A DNA stretch of 64,000 bases from GCA-2684655 sp045105235 (GCA_045105235.1 JBGCDH010000087.1:1-64000), one strand, 5' to 3'. Shown: positions 1-8,704, numbered from the stretch's first letter. Notes: a model not told the origin generated them from the letters alone. A program made the numbers and translations.

Positions 1-1779
1 CCCGCCGACGCACCTGGCTGGCTGTTGAAAATCTTCGCCGGCGGCGGCGCGGCCGGGGCTGCCTGGCTGCCGGGCAGCTTGTTCATCGGGACCTTCATCA
101 CCGAGGACCTGTCGTGCGTGGCGGCCGGCATCTTCGCCGCGGAGGGCCGGATCGACTTTCTGACGGCGACGATCGCCTGCACGCTTGGCATCTGGCTCGG
201 CGACATCGGGCTCTACTTGATCGGCCTGCTGACGGCCAAGGGGCTGCTGCGCTGGGGCTGGGCCAAACGCAAGATGGAGGGGCTTCGCGAAGGCTCGTGG
301 GGCACGACGTTCGCCAAGCACGGCAACAAGATCCTGTTCACCTCGCGGTTCTTGCCGGGAACGCGCGTGCCGAGCTACCTGGCGGCGGGGGCGATTGGGT
401 TCCCGCTGTGGCGCTTTGCCGGCGTGCTCGGCGTTGCGGTCGTCATTTGGACACCGCTGCTGGTTGGCGCTTCGGCGGTCTTTGGCCGGGCGGTGCTTGA
501 CGTGCTCGAGACGTGGGGGGCCTACGCGTGGCTTGCGGTGCCGGTGGCGCTGCTGGCTGCCTGGTGCCTCGTGCGCTTGCTGACGCTGCTGTGCTCATGG
601 CACGGGCGTCGGCTGCTGGTCGGCAAATGGCGTCGGCTGACGCGCTGGGAGTATTGGTCACCGCTCTTTGTCTTTCCGCCGGTTGTCCTGGACCTGCTGC
701 GGCTGGCGATCCGGCATCGCACACCGGCCGTGTTCACGGCCTGCAACCGCGGCATTCCCTACGGCGGCCTGTTTGGCGAGTCGAAGGGCGAGATCCTCGA
801 TCTGTTTGGTGGCGAGATCGACTGTCGAGCCAGCGCACAACGGGTTTGCGCACCGGAGTTCTCTGTGCGGGTAGCGGCTTGGCGTCGGCTGCCGCTGATG
901 GCGCCCCTAGAAGATCGTCTGGGGACCGTTGCGGCGTTTCTCGCTGCCGACGGCCGCTGCGTGCTCAAGCCTGATCAGGGCGAGCGAGGCAGCGGCGTGG
1001 TCGTCGTCTCCGACCTCGACGAAGCGCGCTGCTGGCTCGCATCGTGTCCGTATGACGCCATGGTGCAGCAGTTCGTCGGTGGCGTGGAGTTTGGCGTCGC
1101 CTGGTGTCGGGATCCCATCTCCGGGCGCGGCCGCATCGATTCGATCGCACACAAGGAACTGCCGCTTGTTGTCGGGGATGGCCAGCACAGCCTCGAAGAG
1201 CTGATTCTACTCGGCGACCGAACGCTGCCGATGGCGGAGCTGCATCTTGAGCAGCATGCGGCGCGACGCACGTGGGTGCCGGCCGATGGCGAAGAGGTGC
1301 GGCTTGGCGATCTCGGCACGCACGCGCGCGGCGCGACGTTTTACGATCGCCGCGAGCTGGCGACCAAGGCTCTCCACGACGCGATGGACGCGTTTCTGGG
1401 CGATGTGGCCGGCGTCGACTTTGGCCGCTTCGACCTGCGCGCGCCGAGCGAGGCGGCGCTTGCCGCCGGCCGGGGCATTGAGATTCTGGAGTTCAATGGC
1501 GTCACCGGTGAGGCGGCCCATGTCTACCAGCCTGGCTATCCGTGGCATCGCGGCGTCGGCGACATGATGGCCCATATGCGTCGAGCCAGTCGCGTTGGCG
1601 CGCACAACCGGCGGCAGCATGGGCACAAGCCGGCGACGCTGCGGCAGCTGGTCGGCGTGTTTGCGTCGGCGTTTCGCCGGCCGAAATTCGCGGCCCCCGG
1701 AGCCGCTGCCAAGGAGGCGGAACCGGATGCGGATCGGCCCGTATCGAACGCCCTGGCTCGCGACCCCGGCGAGGCGTAG
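1..1779 (+). CDS. DedA/VTT membrane protein fused to ATP-grasp domain (5' partial)
   Basis: The reading frame is open from base 1, so the start is probably outside the window; a TTG at 25 is the first start-like codon inside it. The N-terminal ~190 residues are hydrophobic and resemble the DedA/VTT (SNARE-associated) family of membrane flippases or transporters, including an R-F-LPGTR-PSY-AG segment typical of that family. After a short linker, residues ~270-540 look like an ATP-grasp ligase: a VLKPDQGERGSG nucleotide-binding strand and loop, a VQQFVGGVEFGV strand, and a late E-x-N metal-binding motif (LEFNGVTGE). This suggests a membrane-anchored carboxylate-amine ligase, perhaps acting on a cell-envelope or lipid-linked substrate; the substrate is unknown. 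The DinB-like gene follows 15 bp downstream. Domain assignment is fairly sure, function is not. Confidence 0.75.
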   Translation, partial: PADAPGWLLKIFAGGGAAGAAWLPGSLFIGTFITEDLSCVAAGIFAAEGRIDFLTATIACTLGIWLGDIGLYLIGLLTAKGLLRWGWAKRKMEGLREGSWGTTFAKHGNKILFTSRFLPGTRVPSYLAAGAIGFPLWRFAGVLGVAVVIWTPLLVGASAVFGRAVLDVLETWGAYAWLAVPVALLAAWCLVRLLTLLCSWHGRRLLVGKWRRLTRWEYWSPLFVFPPVVLDLLRLAIRHRTPAVFTACNRGIPYGGLFGESKGEILDLFGGEIDCRASAQRVCAPEFSVRVAAWRRLPLMAPLEDRLGTVAAFLAADGRCVLKPDQGERGSGVVVVSDLDEARCWLASCPYDAMVQQFVGGVEFGVAWCRDPISGRGRIDSIAHKELPLVVGDGQHSLEELILLGDRTLPMAELHLEQHAARRTWVPADGEEVRLGDLGTHARGATFYDRRELATKALHDAMDAFLGDVAGVDFGRFDLRAPSEAALAAGRGIEILEFNGVTGEAAHVYQPGYPWHRGVGDMMAHMRRASRVGAHNRRQHGHKPATLRQLVGVFASAFRRPKFAAPGAAAKEAEPDADRPVSNALARDPGEA

Positions 1780-1794
1780 GCTGCTAAGGACAGA

Positions 1795-2316
1795 ATGGCT
1801 GCAAGTGAAGACCTGATCGGCGCTGCGTGTGCGTCTCTGACAACCCTCGCCGAGCACGTGTCGTCGCTGTCCCCAAGCGAATACACGGAAACGGCCGCCG
1901 AGCTGAGCGGCGCGAGCATTGGCATGCACGTTCGGCACTGCCTCGATCACTTTGCGGCCCTGCGACGCGGCCTGCCCCGCGGCCGCGTCGACTATGACGA
2001 ACGCGAGCGGGCGGTGTCGCTCGAGTGCGACCGGGACTGTGCCGCGCGCCTCGCGCGCGAACTCGCGGCAAAACTGCGTCTGGCGCTGCGCGATGTTCGT
2101 CTCGAGCAGCCGGTGCTCGTGCGCACGGCGTCCTCACCGGATGGCGAGGTCGCGTGGCAGCCGTCCTCGGTGGGCCGCGAGCTGCAGTTTTTGGTCAGCC
2201 ACACTGTGCACCATGCGGCGATGATTGCCGCGAGCTGCCGGATCCGCGGCCTGTCGGTAGCCGAGGAACATGGCGTGGCGCCGTCGACGCTGCGCCACCG
2301 CACTTCGAGTTGCTAG
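1795..2316 (+). CDS. DinB/YfiT-like family protein
   Basis: 173 residues. It shows the pattern of the DinB-like four-helix-bundle superfamily: an early MHVRHCLDHF helix and a late LVSHTVHHAAMI helix, giving the spaced histidines that bind a divalent metal in this fold. Characterised relatives are thiol-dependent S-transferases (for example mycothiol or bacillithiol dependent), but many members have no known reaction and this one cannot be assigned a substrate. The start ATG at 1795 lies 15 bp after the preceding ATP-grasp gene, so the two may be co-transcribed. The TAG stop lies inside the left terminal repeat of the palindromic element that starts at 2313. The neighbour beyond the element is convergent. 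Confidence 0.7.
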   Translation: MAASEDLIGAACASLTTLAEHVSSLSPSEYTETAAELSGASIGMHVRHCLDHFAALRRGLPRGRVDYDERERAVSLECDRDCAARLARELAAKLRLALRDVRLEQPVLVRTASSPDGEVAWQPSSVGRELQFLVSHTVHHAAMIAASCRIRGLSVAEEHGVAPSTLRHRTSSC

Positions 2317-2442
2317 TGTAGTGCATCCGATATAGGGGGCATGCTGCGGGCGCGAAGACGCCCGTCGCGGCGTGCTGCGCGCCTTGCGACAAACGCCATC
2401 GCATCCCGGATCATGCCCCATCTACCAGACGCACTACACTAG
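2313..2442. repeat. Palindrome-ended intergenic repeat, copy 1
   Basis: This 130-bp element has terminal inverted repeats CTAGTGTAGTGCATC at the left and GATGCACTACACTAG reading right to left; the right end differs only further in. The interior holds the family core GCGGGCGCGAAGACGCCCGTC, which can fold as GGGCG-loop-CGCCC. Related copies lie at 11899, 34490 and 36381. Both neighbouring genes end inside it: the DinB-like gene uses TAG at 2314-2316 and the convergent HerA-like gene uses the reverse-strand TAG at 2439-2441. No coding capacity is evident, so it resembles a MITE or a REP-type element mobilised in trans. Confidence 0.9.
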
Positions 2443-4880
2443 CCCAAGGACGTCGGGCGGCCGTTGCCGATGCCCCAAGGGGTCCACAGCAGCGCAACGC
2501 GTTCGATCGAGATGTCCGACTTGCGCGGTTTGATCTGCTTTTCGTTCAGCTCGATCGTGTCGGCGTCGTAGCGATCTTCGAGATCGCGCACGTCCACTTC
2601 GAACTGCGCATCGAGGTCTTGCTGCTGGCGGTGGAGCGCGACCAGGTCTTCTTTGGCGCGCTTGACGTCGCCGGCTTCGCGGCCGACCCGGCTGGCGCCG
2701 CGGGCCGCGCGTCGCACGCCGGTCGAGACGCGGCGACGGCCAAACAGAGAGCCCAGGATCGACGTGCCGACGTCGAGCACGGCGCTCAGGCCAGCGCTGC
2801 TGCGCTGGGCTTTCTGCTCTTCGACCTTTTGCTCGGCGTTGCGGATGCGCTCCTGGATGCGCTGCAGCTTGGGCTCGAACTTGCGCTGAAGCTTGGCGAA
2901 CTGCATGTCGCGGTGCTCGCGCACCAGCAGCCGCAGTCTGGCTCGAAAGTCGCCTTCGCTCTCGTTGAGCTCGCTCGACTCCTTGAGCTCTTTGCACTGC
3001 CAGATGCGCATCGGCTCGGTGCGGTAGACGTGGTCCTTGAGGCGGCGTCCCCAGGTTGCGTAGGCCTTCTTCTTGACGGCTGCGGGAGGCAGCTCGGCAT
3101 AGCCCGCGTCCTCGAACGCTGGGTCGCCGTCGTGCTCAATGGCGTCTTCGCTGCGCACGACACCATCGTCGTCCCACGGGTTGGAGTCGACCTCTTCGGC
3201 CAGCGGAGCGACGCAGTGCACCTCCAGCCAGTGATCGATGTCGTCGCGCGCAGAAACGTAGTGCAGGCTCGCAGTGCCGAGCAGGGCGGGGCGGTAGGTG
3301 AAGGTCTGCTCGCCGGCTGAGCGCAGCGGCGGTTGGAAGCGCTCGTCGATCTCGCTGTCGAGAACGGGTCTTTGGCTGGCCTTCTTGCTGGTCTTGGCGG
3401 GCGACGCCGCGGCGGCTGCCGCGACCTTCTTGCGCACGCCAGCGGTTCCCGTCGTCTCGGCCGCCTTCTTGCGCCCGCTCATCACCTGTTCGATCTGCGT
3501 GCGCGTCATCGGGCCGCGCAGATAGCTCATGGCCCAGCGCGTGTGCATCAGCACGGGCTCTTCGTCGTGCACGTTGTGCAACAGAAAGCGCCGGCTCTCC
3601 ATGCCCGAAAGGATCGCTTCGACCTTCTTGCGGTCAAAACTCGCGCCCGTCTGCGCTGATGCCCCCTCCAGCCCGTCGAGCACGCGCAGCTTGTCACGTT
3701 CGGTTTGCAGGCGGCCCAAGAACCACGTGCCCATGTTGGATAGGGCCTTGTAGTCAAGGTCGACCGGGTTCTGCGTCGCCAGCATGCAGCCGATGCCGAA
3801 GGCCCGTGCTTGCTTGAGCAGCGTCATCATCGGCAGCTTGCTCGGCGGGTTGGCGGTCGGCGGCAGGAAGCCAAAAACCTCGTCCATGTAGAGCATGGCG
3901 CGCAGCGAGTTGGTGCCGGGCTGCTGTCGCATCCAGCTGACCAGTTCGGTGAGCAGCAGCGTCACGAAGAACATGCGCTGGTCGTCCGGCAGGTGTGCGA
4001 TCGACAGGATCGTCACGCGTGGCTTGCCTTCTTCGGTCCACAGCAGCCGCTGGATGTTGAGGGGTTCGCCCTGGCCCCATGCCGCAAACGTCGGCGAGGC
4101 CAGCAGACTGTTCATCGCCATGGCCAAGCCGAAACGGTCCTTTTGCGGGAAAACCGTTTCGACGTCCATGACGCCAACGTTGCGGAACGGAGGCTCCTGC
4201 ACGCCGCGGATCAGGTCCGGAATCGTCAGGTCCGTGCCTTGCTGCCAGTGATGGGACAGCAGGTTGCTGACGAAGATGTGCTCGCGGCTGCGCAGCGGGT
4301 CGGCGTCGATGCCGAGCAGGGCGAGCAGGCTGGATGTCGTCGACTGGACCCGCTCGGTGAAGGCCTCAAAGTCCTCGCGCACGGCGGCCGGCGGCGCGTG
4401 AAAGCCCTTCAGGATGGACAGCGGTAGCCCAGCCTGCGAGCCGGGCGTGTAGATGGAGAAGTCGGCGGTCTCCTTGAGCCGCTTGATGCGCGCGCCGTCC
4501 TGCTGCCAGGAGGCTAGGCCGTTTTTCCAGAGCTCGCTGGTGGCCTTGGCATGCTGCGGCACGGAGCGCCCCTTGCGGGTTGCTTCGCCGGGATCGATCC
4601 ACGGCTCGAAGTCTTCGCTGCGCAGCTTGGGGAACGTCAGCATCAGGTTGCCGAGGTCGCCCTTGGGGTCGATCGCAAGCACGGGGATGCCGTCGATGGC
4701 CGCTTCTTCGATCAGCGAGAGGCACAGGCCCGTTTTGCCGCTGCCGGTCATGCCGACGCACATGCCGTGCGTCGTCAGGTCCTTGCTGTCATACAGAATC
4801 GGCTCTTCCGTGCGTTCGCCCGTCTCTGGCGCAACGCGCTTGCCGAGGTAGAAGACGCCGAGCTTCTCATAGTCGATCAC
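2439..4880 (-). CDS. HerA/DUF87-type ATP-binding protein
   Basis: 813 residues. It is a RecA-fold motor ATPase of the HerA/FtsK superfamily: Walker A GMTGSGKT at residues 43-50, a PVLAIDPKGDLGN segment just after it, a Walker B strand ending LYMDEVFGFLPP near residue 330, and an arginine-rich sensor region around ATQNPVDLDYK. Bacterial proteins of this type are mostly annotated only as ATP-binding protein; DNA translocation or a membrane-linked role is possible but unproven. The C-terminal ~300 residues include a Lys/Ala-rich linker, a coiled coil of about 80 residues (KLQRIQERIRNAEQKVEEQK), a short glycine-rich hydrophobic segment (VLDVGTSILGSLFG) and a second helical stretch. The stop codon lies in the terminal repeat at 2439-2442. 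No nuclease partner gene (NurA) is adjacent. Confidence 0.8.
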   Translation of the reverse strand: MIDYEKLGVFYLGKRVAPETGERTEEPILYDSKDLTTHGMCVGMTGSGKTGLCLSLIEEAAIDGIPVLAIDPKGDLGNLMLTFPKLRSEDFEPWIDPGEATRKGRSVPQHAKATSELWKNGLASWQQDGARIKRLKETADFSIYTPGSQAGLPLSILKGFHAPPAAVREDFEAFTERVQSTTSSLLALLGIDADPLRSREHIFVSNLLSHHWQQGTDLTIPDLIRGVQEPPFRNVGVMDVETVFPQKDRFGLAMAMNSLLASPTFAAWGQGEPLNIQRLLWTEEGKPRVTILSIAHLPDDQRMFFVTLLLTELVSWMRQQPGTNSLRAMLYMDEVFGFLPPTANPPSKLPMMTLLKQARAFGIGCMLATQNPVDLDYKALSNMGTWFLGRLQTERDKLRVLDGLEGASAQTGASFDRKKVEAILSGMESRRFLLHNVHDEEPVLMHTRWAMSYLRGPMTRTQIEQVMSGRKKAAETTGTAGVRKKVAAAAAASPAKTSKKASQRPVLDSEIDERFQPPLRSAGEQTFTYRPALLGTASLHYVSARDDIDHWLEVHCVAPLAEEVDSNPWDDDGVVRSEDAIEHDGDPAFEDAGYAELPPAAVKKKAYATWGRRLKDHVYRTEPMRIWQCKELKESSELNESEGDFRARLRLLVREHRDMQFAKLQRKFEPKLQRIQERIRNAEQKVEEQKAQRSSAGLSAVLDVGTSILGSLFGRRRVSTGVRRAARGASRVGREAGDVKRAKEDLVALHRQQQDLDAQFEVDVRDLEDRYDADTIELNEKQIKPRKSDISIERVALLWTPWGIGNGRPTSLG

Positions 4881-4977
4881 GACGCCTTCATAGCGGACGG
4901 CTGCGTTTGGATCACGGCTGCCTTTGGATCACGGGTGGCGGCGTCCGGCTGGCGGCGTGGCCCGCGCGCGGATCCTG

Positions 4978-5655
4978 CTACGGACCAAACCAGCCGCCCG
5001 GAATCTCGGGCAAGAACGGCAGCTTTAGGCTGGGCGGCCAGAGGCCAACGCCGAGGGTGAGCCCAAGAATGTGCAGCTCGACGCCTTCTCGCAGGCCCAG
5101 TTCGATGCCGAGCGGCAGCGTTTCGAGTTCGAGCCCCGTGCCGCTCGTGGTGACGCCGGCGTGCACCCACGTTGTGAAATCCTGCCCGACGGAGGTCGGT
5201 GGGAGCACGAGGCCCAGATCGACTTCGCGGGCCAGCCAGTCGATAAAGGAGTTGCTGTTCGGGCCTGGCCACGCTCGGTAGTGCTGGGCGCAGGGATACG
5301 ATGTCGCGACGCTGAGGATGCGGGCGGCGGCGGCCGCCGCGGTGGGGCCTCGCAGGCACTCGTGAACCGCGACGTCCACTTGCCATCGTTGGTTGGCGAA
5401 GGCGCGCTCGGTGCCGATTTCTTCGAGCACCACGTAGTCGACGTTGTTCCATTCGACGCGGTGCCAAATGCCGGCGTGGCGGAAATCGATCCAGGTGTGC
5501 TCCGCGAATCGGCTGTACCACGGAATCCAGCTGCGCGCCGGCAGTCGGATGGACTTGAGCATCAGGACCGGCTCGTGCGTTCGCAGGCTTGCCGGTCGGG
5601 TGGCGCATGCCGACATGCTGGCCAGACACGCAAGGAGAAGTCGAGCTAGCGTCAT
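4978..5655 (-). CDS. DUF3750 family lipoprotein
   Basis: 225 residues. The N-terminus MTLARLLLACLASMSAC has a short charged end, a hydrophobic core and a possible lipobox (ASMSAC), so the protein is probably exported and lipid-anchored. The body matches the DUF3750 pattern: AEHTWIDFRHAG, then RVEWNNVDYVVLEEIG, a cysteine/tyrosine segment (SYPCAQHYRAWPGPNSNSF) and a C-terminal LPPTSVGQDF. The family's function is unknown. The gene is on the same strand as the HerA-like gene and ends 97 bp upstream of it, so co-transcription is possible. The conserved WPGPNSN block is the strongest evidence for the family call. Confidence 0.75.
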   Translation of the reverse strand: MTLARLLLACLASMSACATRPASLRTHEPVLMLKSIRLPARSWIPWYSRFAEHTWIDFRHAGIWHRVEWNNVDYVVLEEIGTERAFANQRWQVDVAVHECLRGPTAAAAAARILSVATSYPCAQHYRAWPGPNSNSFIDWLAREVDLGLVLPPTSVGQDFTTWVHAGVTTSGTGLELETLPLGIELGLREGVELHILGLTLGVGLWPPSLKLPFLPEIPGGWFGP

Positions 5656-6305
5656 GGCCGTAGACTATGGCTCTTGGCGTCTTCGGCGGGAGGTTGCTTG
5701 CGTGCCCATCGTGCCCAGCTGCCTCAGCATGCCCAGCGCCAGATGGAGAGGCTGCGTCCAGGGTGAAAATGCGCCGCTGCCGTCACGTTCGAAATCTTCG
5801 CGCGACATAAGCCAGGATTTCGTCGCGCGGGCTACCAGGTAGAGGCGAGCCTCTATCTGGCCACCCGACAGGGATCGGACCAATCCGATCCGCGAAGATC
5901 GCAAGTTCGCGATGGCAGCGGACGCAAAGAGCTTTTGGGCGCCGAAGGCACCACTACATGGTTCTACGTGGTCCACTTAACGGGCGGGCTGGTCTCGCTC
6001 CCCGCGTCAACGCACAACCCCCTGCCTAGCAAGGGGATCCGAAAGTCGGTTTTTGGCCCGAAATCGGTGCGTGCGGCGTGGTGACCTTTAGTCGACGCGT
6101 TGGAAGTCTCACTCCAGCGAATCGAACCTTCGGACCGCTACTTGCCGTCCAAGTCTGCAGGCCGAGACGCAGTCGGTGCCGCGTCGGAAGGCGCACGCCA
6201 ACCGACGATCGCCGAGGCGATTGAGGTCGAGCCTGCTTGCTGGGAACCGGTCGAAAACGGCCGAGACCCCACCCTGAGAACCTCCCCTGATCACGGACTG
6301 AACCT
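5656..6305. other. Gene-poor intergenic region
   Basis: About 650 bp with no convincing gene. Short open frames exist on both strands but lack a start with a ribosome-binding site, a signal peptide or any recognisable motif. The one structure seen is the inverted repeat at 5835-5860. The last ~100 bp presumably carry the promoter of the small secreted protein that starts at 6306. Confidence 0.5.
5835..5860. repeat. 12-bp inverted repeat
   Basis: CCAGGTAGAGGC and GCCTCTATCTGG flank a 2-base centre and differ at one position. Transcribed, this gives a hairpin of up to 11 paired bases. There is no T-run after it on either strand, so it is not a classical terminator; it could be an operator or an RNA stabiliser. 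It lies in a gene-poor gap. Confidence 0.45.
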
Positions 6306-6635
6306 ATGAAAACGAGAACCCCCATGTCGATGCTTGTTGCGATTGCTGGTCTGTCGAGTGCACTGAACGCGCAGACCGCGCAGCTCTCGGTGAGCGAATC
6401 CATTTCCCCCGGAAGCGCGGTCGACATCACCTATCTCGACGCCAGCAAGGCGGGGCAGACTGTTCAGGTGACGGTCGACAACGGCTTCCGTTTGCCATCA
6501 CGGCGTGTCGTCGTGACCCTTGAGATCGTTCTCGACGCAGAGGGCAAGGGCACGGTCGTTTGGACCGCCCCCAACTGGCTCGCGGCCAACTTCAACGCGC
6601 CCAACGCCGCGGAGCTGCACCGAACTATCTTGTAA
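6306..6635 (+). CDS. Small secreted protein of unknown function
   Basis: 109 residues. An N-terminal signal peptide (MKTRTPMSMLVAIAGLSSALNA, cut probably after LNA) precedes one small beta-rich domain. The domain contains SISPGSAVDITYLD and then GQTVQVTVDN, and ends with a WLAANFNAP motif. This looks like a single immunoglobulin-like or C2-like beta sandwich. It is not recognised as a characterised family. The gene is convergent with the membrane protein gene at 6625 and their 3' ends overlap by 11 bp. Confidence 0.6.
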   Translation: MKTRTPMSMLVAIAGLSSALNAQTAQLSVSESISPGSAVDITYLDASKAGQTVQVTVDNGFRLPSRRVVVTLEIVLDAEGKGTVVWTAPNWLAANFNAPNAAELHRTIL

Positions 6636-7701
6636 GCAGGCCGATGACGCGGCTGAGCTGCCGATTGCTCATTTCGATGAGCTCCGCATGCTCGCCGCCA
6701 TCGCGGACGTCTACGAGGTTCGCGATGCCTATCGCGGCACGTCGTGCCAGCGCACGGATGGCGCTGTGACGCTCCGCCAGGCTTTGGCTGTCATCCTGGG
6801 CGCATTCGACCAGTTGGACGAAGGGCGTTGTCATCAGCTTTGTTGCCCCGCTTGCCCACGGGATCACACGAACCCCACCGGCGTCGTGTGAGCTCGCTGC
6901 CCCCCAGCGCGCGAGCTCCGTTCGGATGTCCGCGGCAAAGCCCGCTGTGTCTTGCGGCGAAATCGTCAAGTCGTCGAGAACAAGAATGCTCTCGGCAACA
7001 TCCATGTAGACGCGGCCCAAAGCAGTTCGGCGCGACTGCATCTCCGCGCGAGGCTTGGTGACTTCCGCGAGAGCCTGATCGAACGGAAGCGTAGACGCTG
7101 TATACGTGTGGTAGCTCGCGGCAAACGTAAGGGCTGTCGCCGCCGCCGAACTTGCGAGCAGCAGCTTGGGTGTCGTGACGATCGCGGCGGCCGCCGCAGC
7201 GATGGACTTTCCTTTGCTGCGAGATGCCGGTACCGGCTGAGGCGTAGCGGGCAGCTGCCATTCCGGAACCGTGTCGCTGGTCAGCTCCCTTGCAACCGCG
7301 GCCCGATCTTCCTGGCCCAGATCTTCCTGGCCCAGATCTTTCTGCATCAGATCTTTCTGCCTCAGATCTAGCTCCTCGATCTTTGCGACGGCACCGGCAA
7401 CCATTCGCTGGACCCACATTTCGTGCTCTGCGCTCTGCCGGTTGCCGGCTGCGGGCGCGGCGCGCTGGGCATCGACCTCGCGAAGCAGCGATTCCGCCGC
7501 GGATAGCTCCGCCGCGCCAAATCCGGACGGGTCGGACGTGGTCTCAGAGCGCTTGTGATGTAGGCCGTGCATGGTGCAGTCAGCTGCTGCGCAGCTGCCG
7601 AGCCGAGCGGCTTCGCCAGCCTCCTTTTGGGCCTCGTCCAGCGCCAGCCGGATCGTGCGCCAAAGGTGCTCGCGCCGAAAGTGTTCGTCTTTCAGGCCCA
7701 T
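6625..7701 (-). CDS. Putative membrane-bound anti-sigma factor
   Basis: 358 residues. The N-terminal ~165 residues are hydrophilic and presumably cytoplasmic. A single hydrophobic segment follows (LLLASSAAATALTFAAS, about residues 185-205), then a ~150-residue C-terminal domain presumably outside the membrane. The gene overlaps the end of the ECF sigma gene by 10 bp, an arrangement typical of sigma/anti-sigma pairs, and that context is the main evidence. No zinc-binding anti-sigma (HxxxCxxC) motif is evident, although the N-terminal part has SCAAADCTMHGLHH, which could bind metal. Residues near 115-135 are a five-residue repeat (DLxQK/E) made by a 15-bp tandem DNA repeat at 7305-7364. Confidence 0.55.
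   Translation of the reverse strand: MGLKDEHFRREHLWRTIRLALDEAQKEAGEAARLGSCAAADCTMHGLHHKRSETTSDPSGFGAAELSAAESLLREVDAQRAAPAAGNRQSAEHEMWVQRMVAGAVAKIEELDLRQKDLMQKDLGQEDLGQEDRAAVARELTSDTVPEWQLPATPQPVPASRSKGKSIAAAAAAIVTTPKLLLASSAAATALTFAASYHTYTASTLPFDQALAEVTKPRAEMQSRRTALGRVYMDVAESILVLDDLTISPQDTAGFAADIRTELARWGAASSHDAGGVRVIPWASGATKLMTTPFVQLVECAQDDSQSLAERHSAIRALARRAAIGIANLVDVRDGGEHAELIEMSNRQLSRVIGLLTR
7305..7364. repeat. 15-bp tandem repeat inside the anti-sigma gene
   Basis: Four head-to-tail units: GATCTTCCTGGCCCA twice, GATCTTTCTGCATCA and GATCTTTCTGCCTCA. Being a multiple of three, they encode (on the minus strand) a repeated DLxQK/DLxQE pentapeptide in the putative anti-sigma protein without shifting the frame. 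Confidence 0.9.
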
Positions 7702-8510
7702 GAACTCCTCTCCTCCGTTCCCAGGTCAAAACCTCGATCCTGAAGGGCCCGCCGCAGGTTCTTGCGTGCGTGGCTACGCGATACGTAGACCGAGTTTGGC
7801 GTCGTGCTGTATTCCTCCGCCAAGTCGTGCGCGTTGGCTACGTCTCCGGAGCGCAGGTCTGCCTCAATGATCCGTCGCTGCAGTTTCGGCAGTTCCGCAA
7901 TGCAGTCGCGCAGTACCCGTGCGAACGTTGCGGCGGGGGTTCGCCCCGGCTTGCCGTCCGCCACCAGCTTCGTGCCGGCTCCGACCTTGCCCGTATCTGC
8001 TCCAGCCGGAGCCGATCCAGGCCCTCCAGATCCGGAAGATGACGATCCGGAAGATGACGGTCCGGAAGATGACGATCCTGGGCCAGATCCACCGACAGCA
8101 ACCTGTTGTTCGGCTGCGTTTTGCGGTTCGGCCCGGTTCTGCTCCAGAGTCACAGGCTCCTTTGCGGACAATTCGTCCATCGACGCTCGGCCCTGCTGCC
8201 AGGATCGGCTTTCCTGTTCCCGCAGGATGTCGCGGGCTGCGTTTCGCGCGATGACATAGAACCAGGCGCGCAGCGTGCCGCGCTCCGGATCGTAGGAATC
8301 CGCTTTGCGCCAGGCATGGAATGCCGCGGCGCTCATCGCTTCATCGATATCGCTGTCTCCTAGCTTTGATCCCATAGCTTTCCGCAGTGCTTCCTGGACG
8401 CTGGCCCCGTGATGCAGCATCAGTAGTCGCAGACCGCTCCCCTGCCGGTCGGGTAGCGACCGGATGATCTCATCATCTGTTGGCTCGGGGGTGCTTCTGC
8501 CTGGGTGCAT
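7692..8510 (-). CDS. RNA polymerase ECF-type sigma factor
   Basis: 272 residues from ATG at 8510. Region 2 is visible at residues ~20-105: GSKLGDSDIDEAMSAAAFHAW followed by RAWFYVIARNAARDILRE, the core-binding and -10 recognition helices. A Ser/Gly-rich linker (about residues 135-165) separates it from region 4, which reads ELPKLQRRIIEADL then an HTH ending NSVYVSRSHARKNLRRAL. It belongs to the ECF group (no regions 1 or 3) and would direct transcription of a small regulon. It overlaps the downstream membrane protein gene, the likely anti-sigma factor. It is divergent from ileS, sharing a 194-bp upstream region. Longer upstream starts exist but would extend into unrelated sequence. Confidence 0.8.
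   Translation of the reverse strand: MHPGRSTPEPTDDEIIRSLPDRQGSGLRLLMLHHGASVQEALRKAMGSKLGDSDIDEAMSAAAFHAWRKADSYDPERGTLRAWFYVIARNAARDILREQESRSWQQGRASMDELSAKEPVTLEQNRAEPQNAAEQQVAVGGSGPGSSSSGPSSSGSSSSGSGGPGSAPAGADTGKVGAGTKLVADGKPGRTPAATFARVLRDCIAELPKLQRRIIEADLRSGDVANAHDLAEEYSTTPNSVYVSRSHARKNLRRALQDRGFDLGTEERSSWA
8029..8073. repeat. 15-bp tandem repeat inside the ECF sigma gene
   Basis: Three units of G(A/G)TCCGGAAGATGAC encode a Ser/Gly-rich linker between sigma regions 2 and 4 on the minus strand. It has the same period as the repeat in the adjacent gene but a different sequence. Confidence 0.85.
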
Positions 8511-8704
8511 CGTCAAGGCCAGACGGCCTGTCCACATGGATCTACGGAACCTGCTTAACCGAAGAATCCGAAAAGATCCGAGGGTCGCTGGATCAAGCTG
8601 TTGTGGTCGGGCGCAAGGCGTGGCCCTCCGGGGGCTTCGGTCTGCCGCTATCCGGTAGCTCTCGCGTTGCGTCGCGACGTTCGCAGCGCCAAACTGCTGG
8701 CGCG

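Noticed and set aside
5665..5976. 103-codon minus-strand frame in the 5656-6305 gap
   Set aside because: No signal peptide, no motif and an uncertain start; composition does not differ from the surrounding non-coding bases. A decayed gene cannot be excluded.
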